A stretch of 64,000 nt of DNA from Blasia pusilla. Taxonomy: Eukaryota; Marchantiophyta; Marchantiopsida; Blasiales. The position numbers were made by a program, and so were the translations under genes. The stretch lies in the NCBI GenBank assembly GCA_050084515.1, contig CM114271.1, positions 49,476,001-49,540,000 of the forward strand, in the 5' to 3' direction. The stretch's first letter is position 1. Each line of letters starts with the position of its first letter. Positions 1-12,080 of this stretch are shown here, piece by piece. The notes below the pieces were generated by a model. The model saw only the letters and a program-made list of their open reading frames with translations. It did not search any database and had not been told where the DNA came from.

Positions 1-3000
1 TCACCAACAAAGCAGAGACAATATCAAGCAACAACAAGAGAGCTATGACTACTACTAAGTGGGCCTCTAGCGCTGGCGTCTCCCACATTGAGCCCGCCGC
101 AAAAATCCCATTAGTCACCTCTTGCAACGCTTATGGAGACCAGCCGCCACTAATCGCAGAGCTAAGGACAACCCATTTTCGAGTGGAGATGATTGATACA
201 TCTCTATGGCCAGGGGATGAAGATGTGTCCTCGTGTAGTCATCAGAGATGCTCCTTGTAGCATTCGCCCTTGGGCCACCACTTGGGCTCGTGACCTTGCC
301 CCGCGTAGGATCTGTGACTATTCCGCCACAACCACCTGGCCCACGTGTCATGTAGAGACGGCACGAATGAGGGAATCCGCATGGAGTAGTGCCTCTCTCT
401 GCACATGGAAGCCACTCCGGTTGAACATGTTTGCATCGTGAGTGGCTATCCTCTCACCCCAACCGGGCCGGCGTGCCAAATGCACACCAAGTGGATCAGC
501 TCCGCGACACTTTGGTGTGTAACAACCAACTCGATGGTTGGGGAGGCCCAAGCGGAACCGCAATTGGGTATAGGTAAGTGGTGCGATACGGAAAGCTGGA
601 GAAGGGGGCGCCCCTACCCATGAGCCCCCTTCTTCCGAGAACGGGCCCTAACCTCCATGGGGATATGACATAGTCTGCCTCAAAGTGGGCTTCCATCAAG
701 GAAGATTGGAGCCCAGATCGACCGGGAGGTAACTAAGGAGGAGAAAGTGGGGAGAACGGCTCGGCCTCAACTTGAAGGGAATCTCTGTTGTGAGTAAAAG
801 TGGGAAAGAGCCATCCTCGACCCGGGAGACGAGTGTAGAAGGAGCGGTCTATCTCTAACCAAAAATCGGGAGCAAAGGAGGGTGCCACTATGGCCCAACT
901 CCCTAAAAAAGCGAGGGCGCCACTAACCTGGTCGAGAGAAGACCTACTCCATTTAAAAGAAATCGGCCAGAGGCCTGTCTACGAGCTAACTCCCCCCATG
1001 GGGCACTCTAAGGAGCCGGGTCCTAGAAGATCCCCAAACACACTGCATGAGCTTCCTATCAAAGGATCTATATAGGGAAGAAAGGTGACTAGATGTCCAA
1101 ACAGTTCTAGTGAGGTAACCAGGTCAGGCGACTTGAGGGTCACCAATCCTTAAGATCATCAACGTGGAGAAGATCTCGGTAAGAGCCGCCAAAGTCGATA
1201 CAAAGTCCTGGCTCCGGCGGTACTCCCAAGACTCAACAGTCGCAAGAAGCCTCGGGTAAATGTAGATCATCACGTAGGCCTAATGGAGACCAAGCCTTGC
1301 ACTTCCCCCACCTTAGGCCGACAATCTGAAAAGTTCGAATGAGGGGACAACCAGATCTCGGGACCAACAATGTGAGTATCATGAATGAAGGGAACATGCA
1401 ACCCGGGAAAGCCTCCCGTCAGAACTTGTAATGTGAGAAAGAACTTGTAATGAGCCACAAAGAAACAACGCGCCACCCAGTAGGGTCACCCCGACGAGTT
1501 TGAGTGAGACTCCAAGACCGTGACCTCCTCCTCGATCGACCATTAAAAGCCTGCACAAAGGGAATGAGGGCTCGCCATGGGGCCACCGCGTCCCTCAACA
1601 ACTGTGAATATAGTAGCCCGAGATTGAGTTGAAGGCGTTCTCCACGCCCACTTTGGATGTACATCTAGACAAGCCCTCAAACCTAAGGCAACTCAACTGG
1701 TGCGGAGTCGAAAGCCTCACGGAATTGCAAAGCGAGAGTACGACTCACCAACCGCAAGAGCACTCACCAAATCGGACGGATACCACCACCCCCTTTGACA
1801 ACGCCAAAAGTCGCCCGCCCCTAATACTTGGGCCATCTTTGTTGGCACTCTCCTGAGCTAGGTGAGAGGCAACCTGAAGCAACTTCGAGAAGATCGGAAG
1901 AAAAAGGTGTTCGTACATCATACCTGACAAACCTCCGGCCGCATCGGAGAACGCCCGAGTGCCCGTGCAAAGAGGGATCAAGGAGCATATTCGGATGGAA
2001 GTCACGTGCAAAAGCCGGAATGTCAACCGATGGACGAGGAAGCCTCCGAGGGCATCGATGGTGCGGCAGAGCCATGTCCATCGGGCGAAGAACGCGGCGG
2101 CTCGCGAGTACTCGATCATGAATGACACGAAACCAGGTGAACTATAAATGCCACAAACTCATCAGACTCCCAAAATGTGGGACGTGCTATAACCTCTCTA
2201 TTAGTGTAACGAAGACACCATCGTGGAAGGAGAAGTAGTAGGTACTAGCTCATCCATAGGAGATCTAGCGAGGGAAGGAGGAATGTTGGCGGAGGTCGTC
2301 CCCGAATAGCATGGGGATCCTATGAAACAACCTCGAGGGAAAACGGGTCTCAAGAGACCTATAATCCTGGTGGGACCTCAACCACTCCCATGCCTCAGGA
2401 GGGGGCGATGATGGGAAGCCGGAGAGCATCCATGGTCGATCCAAATCTATTCAGGATGTTTGCTAAGTGGTTCCGAATTCGAACGAGTGTGACAACATGG
2501 GCATTTAGTATCGACTAGGCGACCCACGGGTTCGGGAGCCAATGCGGTCGAGGCATGGATGCAACTCACCAAGAAGAGGATCTAAAATTGACAATCCCCG
2601 ATCTATCGTCATCCCCATTCAGCGGTCTGGCAAACCACTCTCTTGTCCCGGTAATGCTCCCTCTAACATAAACTCTCACCTACCAACATCACCTAGGACT
2701 TCTAGTCCCAACCCCTCCCAAAAATAAACTCATGAATCATTAGAGTTGCTAAGAGTGTGAAAAGATCATGGGCCCTTCAAGATAAAATAGATGAGAAGAA
2801 AAGTGTATCGGGAAGGGTACCAAATACAAACGAGAATCGAACCAAAATGAGAAGCACATCGACAAATACGACAAACAAGAAAGGACTTGGGAAAGGAGGG
2901 GAAGGGTGGGTGAATAGAGGCGTTACCTTAGGAAATTTCTCCAAATGACAATAAGCTAAACCTAATATTCACATTTGGAACCCTAATATGAACCGAATTC

Positions 3001-3300
3001 TAAAAAGATGAATAAAAATAAAAATGCCATGCAGCAAGGTCCGGATCAAAACGAAGCCACGCTCTCCGCTTACGAACATGTAGCACGCGTCTCTTTTCGT
3101 CCCCTACGCCCTCCGTCCTTCCTCCCGCCGTCCCAATCCATGCCTCTCGCCGTCCCCGCCCAAAATCGCTGCTCCGTTCCATTCCGCGTATTGACCACTT
3201 GAGTGAATGTCAAGTGGGACAAATGACTGATCAGATCCTCTTAATTGCACATTGCCGAAGCTTGGGGATCCGAGCTATCGAAAGTCTTTCCTAGTTTGTC
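1..3300. other. Unassigned region, no recognisable gene
   Basis: I could not assign this stretch. The longest open frame is 127 codons (1745-2128, minus) and shows no domain I recognise; other frames are shorter and overlap one another. There is no RT, integrase, zinc-knuckle or exon-like splice pattern I can defend. It is richer in G and C than the segment that follows and may be old transposon debris. Confidence 0.4.
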
Positions 3301-6300
3301 GTTCAAACGCTCATAAACCAGAAGCACGGGGCGTGACGAGCGCTTACGCCAAACCCGGGGACCTGCGCTGAAATAGAAGTTTGTTTGATGTTCTCGCGCA
3401 GCTCATTAATCCTGTGAGACATTCTTCACTTACATCTGATTCAGGTCTGAAATTTTCGGCAAAGTTGCTCCAGTTTCCACATAATGCAGATTTGATAGGC
3501 CAACAACTGCACATGGGCCGCATGGGCGTCCTTCCTCACACGGATGCGTACCGGGGGATCATGAAGATACATCAACTGCGCTGGGATAATTCTGCTTGAC
3601 AGCGACGCCAGCACTTCCTGTTCCCCACTGCTGTTTCAACTTACTAAGTATCACTACCAACTCGTTCATCTTCCGGGTATAAATGTTTTACCACGCGGGA
3701 CTTTCTGAAGTGAATTTTGAATTCGTATCTTTCGTAAGTTTTGTCAGCGGAAAGTGCGTCTTTTCTGCCGAAGTTTGCGGCACGAAGTGTAGGAAATAAG
3801 AACTTTTTTCGCTAGAAATGGCAACAGTGGCGAGCGCCATTCGAGAAGGTAAGTGGTTATTGCAAATGCGAGCACGTGGTGTGGAAATGGCTCGATCACA
3901 ATTTCTCGTCAACTTTAAGTCAAATTTTCGTTGTATAGATGTGCATTGGAAGCGCCACATGCATTGCTTGCGAAAAATCAAGATCCACATCTGAAAGATC
4001 ATAATTCCTGGATCAATTGTGGGATCTACGAAACGCGACTATTGGCATGCACGCACGCACCGATATCAAAACAAGCCTTCCTCCCAGCAATTGCTGCACG
4101 ATTGGGATCATGATATTACTTTTCATCCGTGCGCGCACTTAGAGGAAGGCTAACTGTCTGCATTAAATGGATCTTATGAACTTGATTAAAATCAATCCTT
4201 CACCACGGAATGCTTCTTAAGAAGCACCGGAAATCGTAGTCTACGCTGAGGTAAGTACTGTCTGCTTGAATCGGGCGTCGTTACGATGAAGTATCTTGGT
4301 GGATTCTCTGAGTGTTTCCAACTATATTTTTGCATTGTAAAGTTGGTAAATTCTCGGAGTGTTTCCAACGAATCTCCATGGTCTGTCTTGTCCTACGGTA
4401 GAGGAGGTTATGGTGTTATGGTGCAGGCGTCCCCGAAGCATTCGGTTTTTTGGCAAAGCCGTAGGAACTCTCAGAGATTAGGATATGTCAAAGCCCTGAC
4501 CCTAATCATATAAGAGCTTCAACGAGATCACGAACCTCATCAGCTAGCATGCGTGTGAATTTGAAGCCTTCAAAGCTCAATCCTAGTCGTACAGGTAAGT
4601 ATCAATCGGAACGAAAAAACCTTCAATCAAAGTAGTGCTGGTACGTATCAATCCGCACGGAGATTTGTAGGCACGGATCTACGGACCAAGATGCTGCCGA
4701 GACTGTACGAGCTCGTTCTGTTTTAGACCATAGGGACCTGGAGGAAGAGAAATTGATCCACATATTTTTGAGGTCGAGGTTGAGGTAAGAAGTCGTCATA
4801 AGCTTTACGTCACAAGCCGACACAGCAGGAGAAAGCAACTGAGGCCGTTTCACCCACTCAATTCCTTTATACTCCAATTGAGGGACATCTTGCATCATCC
4901 AGGATCCAAACGAGAACTTAAAGATTCACTTAATGACACTGAAGTTCTAACATGGGGATTGACGACTCAGCTTGGGGCAGTGCATACGCTCTTGACTTAA
5001 TTAGTTACGACAGCCAGATTACGAGCGTCTCACCCCATGGACTGGTTGGAGACAGCGAAAACTTATGTCAGCAGCTTCTATCAACTTGGGACGTCAACTT
5101 GTGTCACGACGAACCACCCGGTGACGGGTACGTACTGACCGACCGTGCTCCGAACTCAACAAAATGGACATGAGACGACAGCAATCACCGAAGTTATAGT
5201 ATGCAATCGAAAATCATCGTCACGGACAAGCCCTTACCATCCTGAAAGTCTCCACACTTATTTGGAGGAAGAGACATCCAGTTTTGTCTCGCTTTAAGCT
5301 TAGTCATTAGATTGGATCCAGCGTGCATACTCCCAAGATTTCGTCGTCCATTGGGCTTAATGATGGCAGAGCCAATAAATAGGTGAAGTTCACAGGATTA
5401 CTGGTTAGGATTGGTTAAAACTAAAATCTGCCTTAGAACCACCTTAATCTTCATGCAGTGGACAACAGAGTCAGTCGAGGGTTGAGGAGAGATCTCTTAA
5501 GTGACTTGTCGGCAAGCTACATTGGAAGACTTGAAAAGAGGGAAAAAATCAGGCTATGATCAAAACCTGTAGATTTGCCGGCCCAGCTTAAGTGGTACTA
5601 ACATGTGGGCAATTATGGAGATCGCCTTTAGTTCGCTAGTCTAATCTTGCAAGGGCTAGGCCTCTCAAGCCTTCATTTGCAGATCTCAAATTGTTGAGCC
5701 TGAGTAGAAATAATTTTTTCTAGCCTGCTCTCTCTGACGTCAATGATGAGCGCTACAAATTCCACAAATCGACGTGTCTATAATTCAGAATGATCGGTGG
5801 GTGGAAAGAAGTGGATTGAACTCTGGCCGGGCCTGTTCCAGAGCTGAAGCCGGTTCTCTATATGTCTTTCCTGGAACAAGCACTTGCTGTCGGTGGGAAT
5901 GGAGGTAGGATGTGTCAACCATCACGACAGCTGTACACACTAGTTGGATCACAAATATTTCATGGTAGTATTATATTTTCATGCTCGTCATATTTATAAT
6001 GCCGTAGGATGAGACTCATTGAACACATGGTTCGGGGAGTTTTTTCGTGGGAATGGTAAATGGGAAACGGAAATCCCGGTTTTTTAATCGGTTTTCAGAT
6101 ATGAAATACAAAGAGTGTCCTCAAATCCAACCGGTTTTTCGTAGGCAGCTTTAAAATTAATCGGAAATTCTCAGATTTAACCGGCTAGCCTTACTCGTAA
6201 CCCCGGATCTCCCCGATCATTGATTGAACATCGGGAAGTTAGAACTACATTTGCCCCACGATTAATAACAACTCCTAAGTCCACTGTCGATCGATGATAA

Positions 6301-7431
6301 AGCCGTCAGCTCTACATCTATCAAGTGCAAAAAAATGAAACGTCAAGGGTGAGTCTCGCCCGGAAGACGAAATAATTAGGTCGTGCGATTCTCACAATGG
6401 TCCTCTCCAGTAACTGTTAGATTGCATACGTGACTCGTGAACATGTTTAAGGGTTTACTCATACTAAACTGTCGTACTCACCACACAATCTTTATGGAAA
6501 TGTTATTGCTTGCACGGAAGGGGATGAATGTGGATTGGAGTGTTGTGTCACCAAAACTGGGACATGGGATAGGTAACACAAGGTGAACGTACTTCATAGA
6601 GGGTATTGATGAAGTCCCATGGTCAAGGAACCACCGACATTCTTTGTAAAGTCTGCCGACAGTATTTGAGAATTTCTGAAAGGATTTGAACTTGACCGGG
6701 AAGAAAACCAATGAGAAAAATCTAGTGATCGGAAACGAGCTGCCCCGTTAGAAAATTGGCGGCAATTTTGAGGAAAATGTTCAGGAGAGACCGGTAATAT
6801 TTCCGAATTAAATCTCCAGACCTCCTATATTTCCCGGGTAAGAATGAATTTACCGGGCAGCGCCATACGTGTTTACATGGGACTAGGGTTGGTACTAGGT
6901 AATAAGTATGTTAAGGTATCTTAACTAGCATTTAAAGCTTATCTAAACGGAGCACCCGACTAAAATCTTGCCGGAGACTTCCGGGGGAGAACGGAAACTT
7001 GCCGAGCTCCCCTGGGAAGTAAGTTAGAACTTGAAAGGAACAAGAAAACAAGTTACTAATTGAATTCAAACCATGAAGAATGCATTTGAACCAAGGTAAT
7101 TAAAATATCTGCATTGGAATATCTGATTCATTACACGCGGGAAAATCCCTTTTGTGGGTTCAAACCTTTCTACCAACATAGACTCTACCAACCTCAATTT
7201 TATTTATTCTATTTATTTTTAGTAGGGTTCAACCCATTTTAATTTTAATCATCTAATCTTCCATTACCCCCCCCCTTAATTACATTAACAAAAATATTAA
7301 ACCAATCCACTATAGTTCCAAATACTCTGAAGATGTTTTGTTTTTTTTGAGTATTCTTAACACTTCTTTACAAACTCCAGGGAAAATTTAGTCTTTATCC
7401 TCTTTTCCTTTGAAACATAGACTAAAGACGC
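3301..7431. other. Unassigned non-coding region
   Basis: No open frame above about 105 codons and none with a recognisable domain. The sequence turns AT-rich after about 5900 and carries a poly-C run near 7267. I see no tandem repeat or terminal repeat structure here. Confidence 0.4.
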
Positions 7432-7435
7432 AAAG

Positions 7436-7733
7436 TATCATGCCTTTTACGATAGATCGATGAGTTTTGATAGAGTGCCTTCAAGGATTTTGTAAGATAG
7501 CCTCAAGAGGTCAAAGATGACTTGTTGAGACCTTGGGTAAGTTAAACCTAAGAGTTTTACGATAAATCAACGAGTTTTGATAGAGCGCCTTCAAGGATTT
7601 TGGAGGATAGCCTCAAGAGGTCAAAGATAACTTGTTCGGACCTTGAGAAAGTTAAACCTACGAGAGCATATTTCCCCTTCCCCTTTTAGAGCTATGTAGA
7701 GAAATTTATTATTTTGAGTAAGTTACTTTTAGG
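7436..7733 (+). mobile_element. Solo terminal repeat F1, left part (module A start)
   Basis: This is the 5' part of an A module related to those of D and F2. It starts TATCATGCC where F2 has TGTCATGTC, and it contains the family phrase CTCAAGAGGTCAA followed by a degraded copy of the conserved block ending in the pyrimidine stretch CCCCTTC. The alignment breaks at 7733, where a hAT-like MITE enters, and resumes at about 18216. F1 is interpreted as a solo A-B repeat, the product expected from recombination between the A1 and A2 of a full element. Possible target duplication AAAG (7432-7435) versus AGAG (18664-18667), three of four bases. Confidence 0.6.
7445..7664 (+). repeat. 110-bp tandem duplication inside F1
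   Basis: Two diverged copies of a 110-bp unit, each starting TTTTACGATA and each containing CTCAAGAGGTCAAAGAT. It is a local duplication within the A module of F1; the related F2 and D repeats have one copy. Confidence 0.8.
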
Positions 7734-7986
7734 CAAGGTTGCATGTGGAGAAATTCTGTGTCCGTGGATATGTCCATGTCCATGGACTTATGTCCATCTT
7801 ATGGAAGGACTTGTTCGTATGGCCACCACCTTTCCTTTCTTTCTCATTCCCCTCACTTGCCTTCGTGCTCCATACTTCCCCATTTCTCTCTCCCTCCTCC
7901 CTCATTGCTCCTCTCATCCTTGCCTTGCCTTCCATCATAGACTAAAAGTCTGGGTCCCACCTCTTGGAATTCATGTCCATGGACAT
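7734..7986 (+). mobile_element. hAT-like MITE, left part
   Basis: Begins CAAGGTTGCA directly after TTTTAGG (7727-7733). The other end, TGCAACCATG, lies at 18199-18208 and is followed by TTTTAGG (18209-18215). This gives terminal inverted repeats matching at 9 of 10 bases and a 7 of 8 bp target duplication, as expected for hAT-derived MITEs. There is no transposase. With element A removed, the MITE is about 590 bp. It carries internal near-palindromes built on GGACAT/ATGTCC, and a pyrimidine-rich segment at 7800-7940 that recurs at 17960-18100 in its other half, so it holds an internal duplication. Confidence 0.65.
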
Positions 7987-8579
7987 TGTCGTGCGAATCC
8001 ACATCGTCATACAACATACATCGCTGACATACCATACGCACATACATACATAACATAGACGAGAGTATCCACAGACGCAAGTGTACCACAACTCAAATCC
8101 GTGAAAGACCTACTGTCATAAAACACGTTTACAATCACATACAATCGAGCCAAACCCACTCCACGATGGGAGAATCTAGGTCGGAAGCTTGCGGGAAACA
8201 CCATAGCCAAGAGTTCTACTCACTACCAAGGCTAACTCCCAACGCAACAGGCTCAACTCAAAGAACTGACTGTTCTTTGAGGGCAAGCCACCTTATATCC
8301 TCCAACCTAAGAGCGGGCCCTACTGGGAAAGTCACCCCCAAGTGAGTAACCCCCAACCCTATGTATGGAACCGCATCTCTACCAATCCACTATGGTCCTA
8401 CATAAGGAATGGCCTCTACCAGCACACCATACTCTACGACATAATCCGTATGGTCATGACAACTGTCGTGCGAATCCACATCGTCATACAACATACATCG
8501 CTGACATACCATACGCACATACATACATAACATAGACGAGAGTATCCACAAACGCAAGTGTACCACAACTCGCCCCCCT
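7987..8579 (-). repeat. Copy A 3' terminal block: polypurine tract, B1, A2, B2
   Basis: Reading the minus strand: polypurine tract AGGGGGGC (8579-8572), then B1 starting GAGTTGTGG and ending CGCACGACA (8571-8464), linker GT (8463-8462), A2 starting TGTCATGACC and ending CGGATTT (8461-8095), then B2 starting again GAGTTGTGG and ending CGCACGACA (8094-7987). B1 and B2 are both 108 bp and differ at very few positions. The A2-B2 joint CGGATTT/GAGTTGTGG is exactly the A1 end joined to the B1 start, with nothing added or lost. Confidence 0.88.
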
Positions 8580-8742
8580 AATTGGCGATTAGGTCCCTCT
8601 AACTCCCAGGTAGTCCTATACATCTACTACATGCTATACACCTTCTTGGGTGCCCGAATCAGAAGGCCGGGTGCTAGGTTGCCCCAACGTTAGTCGCACA
8701 TCTGTAATCCATATCATGCAAAGATCAAGTCATCTACCTCTC

Positions 8743-9110
8743 CTAAGTACATCGAGGACAAACCCACCTTCCAATAGGAACAACATCCAAACGTGGAGTC
8801 AAACACATCATGTGCCAACCCCTAGAACACCGATCACACACCAACATATGGGGCTGCGTTGCAGAGACCACACAACATGCACCTCAAGCTAGCAGGTATC
8901 ATGGCTAAGCTTGGGTCAACAGTACCATCCACATTTGGAAGATGACATGGCGCACAATTACGCACATGGTCCTTCCAAACAACTCCATCACGACCCTCCA
9001 ACATGAGAACTCCAGAAGCTAACACCTCATGCACTTTCGTAAAATAGTGCGGCTGCCGTCACATCCAACGTTGTCGGGCAATCTGCTGCAAATAGACATA
9101 GTCCCCACAT
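8743..9110 (-). pseudogene. Integrase C-terminal tail and PHD finger (copy A)
   Basis: Reading the minus strand, the tail segment with GVLMLEGRDG and NCAPCHLPNVDGTVDP is followed by a PHD-type cluster: CMLC, then a frameshift near 8870, then CDRCSRGWH, MCL and WVCPRC in another frame, ending at a TAG at 8743-8745. The Cys4-His-Cys3 spacing of a PHD finger is present only across the frameshift. PHD fingers read histone tails; here the domain replaces the chromodomain often found in this position in plant Ty3 elements. Confidence 0.75.
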
Positions 9111-9276
9111 GGAACCTACGAATCGATGGTCGATAACCTTCACCCGAATGGTTGCATACCGCAACGTATCCCTGTGTTGAGCAATGGCAAGATTCTCAAA
9201 GGTGTTGGCATAACTCTCCGAAAGAGCTCCGCCCTACCGAGAACACACCCTCATCCACATCTCGGGTCATCAAGGT

Positions 9277-10322
9277 TCACCACCTCACTAGACTCGACCA
9301 ATTCTTTCTTTGGCAAGTCGGATCTCGGCCGTATAACAGAAAATAAGGTGAGAAGGAAGCCAAGGATGCTTGGCGACTGAACCTATACCCCATGGCTAAC
9401 CATGACAACTGAATATCCCAGTCTCCAAGATGCTCCTTCTGTAGGCCATACTTGCGCAATGCCCTCTTCACCTTCTGAACCACACGCTCAGCCAAACCAT
9501 CAGCCTTTGGATGATCTCGAGATGTGGTCCGATGATCAATCAACGCCTTGTCACACAAGACTGAAACTCACCACAAACTCAGACCTGGTTGGTCAGCACT
9601 TGAGCTGGTGCACCAAAATGACTAAGCACTCTATCCAGAAACGCATACGCCGTTCCCTCACTTGCCTTGTCCGGTAATGCCACCAACTCAATCCACTTGG
9701 AGAAGTGCTTTACCATCACCAACACATATCGATGATGTCGTACAGTCAACGGTAACGGTCTCGCAAAGTCCACACTCCAACGGTAACCCAACCCCATAAT
9801 AGGCAAGGGGTGTAATTGTGGTGTAGGGGCATTAAATGATGCCCTCACCCGGTCACAAACCATACAACGTGACACCAATTGCTGCACCTGAGTATGCATG
9901 CCACGCCACCAATACTGGCCAAGGAGTAAGCTATACGTACGCTTTACCCCAAAATGTCCCAACTCCTCATGGGCATGTCGCACAATGCGCTCTCTCTGAG
10001 CCAAATGTGGCACTACTCGTACTCTACCATCCTCCCACACGCGGAGAATATGTGTTCCCTCCAATCGATACCTCTTAGCACGTTGAAGAACACGGTCTCG
10101 CTCCTTGGCACTCACTATGCCTGGCACCCTACTGGTCCGTAGGAACTCCAACACCAACGCATCATCATGAATATCACGCTGATCCGTACCACCATCTCCA
10201 ACCTTAGGATCTGAAGGCTGGCCATCTACCCTCTGACTAGAGTAAGATATCATGTGGTCCTCCATACTAGAGTCCACCCCTAACCAACATAAAAAGGCGG
10301 ATGCATGCCAACCTGGCACCAT
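9277..10322 (-). pseudogene. DDE integrase (copy A)
   Basis: The minus strand shows the zinc-binding HHCC module (HAHEELGHFG, then CMVCDRV) near 9830-10000, then the catalytic core with WSVDF (first Asp) and KWIELVALPDKASEGTAY. The second Asp motif reads LTNQV where copy B has LTDQG, so the catalytic Asp is mutated or shifted out. The Glu region (DHRTTSRDHP, LAERVVQKVKR) lies at 9480-9558 in another frame, so there is at least one frameshift near 9580. This is the core of a Ty3-class integrase that would insert the cDNA. Confidence 0.85.
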
Positions 10323-10783
10323 CTCCTCATCAACCTCGCCATGCCATCAGTTGTATCCTCTTGGCTAGTACATGGGTTCCTACTCAACCCATCAGCATCA
10401 AGGTTGGCAACTCCAGGTCTATGTACCACCTGGAAGTCATACTCCTGTAAGATAAGAGCCCATCGTGCAAGCTTCCCTATAAGCTTTTCCGACTCCATCA
10501 ACCACTTGAGCGGTTGGTGATCAGTAACAAGGGTAAACTGTGTGCCAAACAAGTAACACCTAAAGTGTGCCACAACCCACACTACTGCCAAGCACTCTCC
10601 CTCATATGAACTATAGCGCGACTCCGCTGCATTATTCGAACGACTTGCATAGGCCACCACAAACTCCATGTGCTCATCATCATGTTGTGTCAACACCGCT
10701 CCAAGTCCCAACCTACTCCAATCAGTGTGTAACTGAAATGGGCGCCCTCTGATAGGTCTCCTCAAGATAGGCGCCGCCACCAA
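10280..10783 (-). pseudogene. RNase H domain (copy A)
   Basis: Shows the Ty3-type RNase H motifs: FQLHTDWS with the first acidic residue, YSSYEGECLAVVWVVAHFR with the catalytic Glu, and LVTDHQPLKWLM with a later Asp. It follows the RT directly; a 44-bp duplication and a frame break at 10835-10922 separate it from the RT frame. The frame runs on into the linker before integrase. Confidence 0.85.
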
Positions 10784-10834
10784 CTAGGCCTTAAGCTCCA
10801 CAAAAGCTCTCTCTTGATCATCTCCCCAGTGCCA

Positions 10835-10922
10835 CTCTTGATCTGATTTCAGCAATTGGTTCAAAGGCTTTGCCATAGCTCTTGATCTGATTTCAGAAAT
10901 TGGTTCAAAGGCTTTGCCATAG
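10835..10922 (-). repeat. 44-bp tandem duplication at the RT/RNase H border (copy A)
   Basis: Two copies of a 44-bp unit starting CTCTTGATCTGATTTCAG on the plus strand, one base apart in sequence. Copies B, C and D have a single unit here. It disrupts the reading frame between RT and RNase H, so it is a late inactivating change. Confidence 0.85.
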
Positions 10923-11799
10923 CACTAAATCCCTTCACATAGCTCCGATAGTAGTTCGCCAATCCCATGAATGCTCGAACTCTACTCACATCTATCGGAC
11001 GCGGAATAAGTGCAATAGCCTCCACCTTTGCTTGCTGAACTCCCAAACCACCTGGATAGATCACATGACCCAAGTACTCAACATCCTCATGGAAGAACTT
11101 ACACTTTCCTGGATGCAAACGTAGACCATGAGCTTTCAACCGCTCAAACACCATCTGCAAATGTATCTGATGCTCCTCCACCGTGTTACTGAACACCAAG
11201 ATATCATCAATGTAACACCAAACAAAATCCAACCCTGCTAGGATCCTGTCCATCACTCTTTGAAACTCGGCAGGTGCATTCTTCAACCCAAAGGGTAAGA
11301 ATTTCCACTGGTACAAACAATCCTTGCCATGAGAGTTGACACCCCAAAATGCTGTCTTGGCCTTGTCACTCTCCCGAATCGGCAATTGATGGTATCCTGC
11401 CCGAAGATCCAAAGTATTGAAAATCTTTGCCTGTCCCACCACATCAAAGATCTCCTCAGGTGTAGGCATGGCATACCTATCGGCCTTGGTTTGCCGATTG
11501 ATAGGACGGTAATCTCCACACATCCGCCTATCCGTGTAGTTGCCATGCATATCCTTTTTAGCAAGCATGACAGTGGCTGATGCATACTCTCCATGCGACA
11601 ACTCCACTAATCCAGCCTCCAAAAGGTCCACCGTCCTACTCTGAATCAGGTCCCTCTCCATATCACTATATCGGTAGGGACGACGGAAGATTGGCGTATG
11701 ACTAGCCAAATCAATCCGTATACCGGGTCCAACCAGAGAACCAAACTCCTTCATGCTAAAGGCAAAACAACTCCTATAAGCACGTAGGAATTGTGTCAA
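10861..11799 (-). CDS. Reverse transcriptase, open segment (copy A)
   Basis: A 312-codon open frame with all the main RT blocks: the priming segment GIRIDLASHTPIFRRPYRYS, then KKDMHGNYTDRRMCGDYRPIN, TLDLRAGYHQLPI, FLPFGLKNAPAEFQRVMDR and the catalytic YIDD in CYIDDILVFS, followed by the thumb segment LHPGKCKFF. Synthesises element cDNA. The true protein is a long Pol polyprotein, so the frame's first codon is not a real start. This is the best-preserved RT in the window; the same position in copy C has an in-frame TGA. Confidence 0.9.
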   Translation of the reverse strand: MTQFLRAYRSCFAFSMKEFGSLVGPGIRIDLASHTPIFRRPYRYSDMERDLIQSRTVDLLEAGLVELSHGEYASATVMLAKKDMHGNYTDRRMCGDYRPINRQTKADRYAMPTPEEIFDVVGQAKIFNTLDLRAGYHQLPIRESDKAKTAFWGVNSHGKDCLYQWKFLPFGLKNAPAEFQRVMDRILAGLDFVWCYIDDILVFSNTVEEHQIHLQMVFERLKAHGLRLHPGKCKFFHEDVEYLGHVIYPGGLGVQQAKVEAIALIPRPIDVSRVRAFMGLANYYRSYVKGFSAMAKPLNQFLKSDQELWQSL

Positions 11800-12080
11800 G
11801 CGTCATTTCTCACCTCCCGTAAGCTTGGGCCCAAGTAATGGCTCCCAAGTCTCCTCCACTGGCATACTAGAGGGAGAGGGCGATGCCATTGGGCGCTCAT
11901 AACCCCTCACAAGATGATACACCCTTAGCTACACCATCATCGAGCAAATAACTCCTCCACCAAAGCATGAGCAACCAACTCCACATGCCTAGCCATTACA
12001 TCCCATTTACTCCAAGGATGCAAAATACTACTCTCCTCGCCCCGGTGATGCCTCTACCGCCCCGATAGCCATCAAGCTCA

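Noticed and set aside
1745-2128. 127-codon minus frame as a gene
   Set aside because: No motif, overlapping frames on both strands, surrounding sequence looks decayed.
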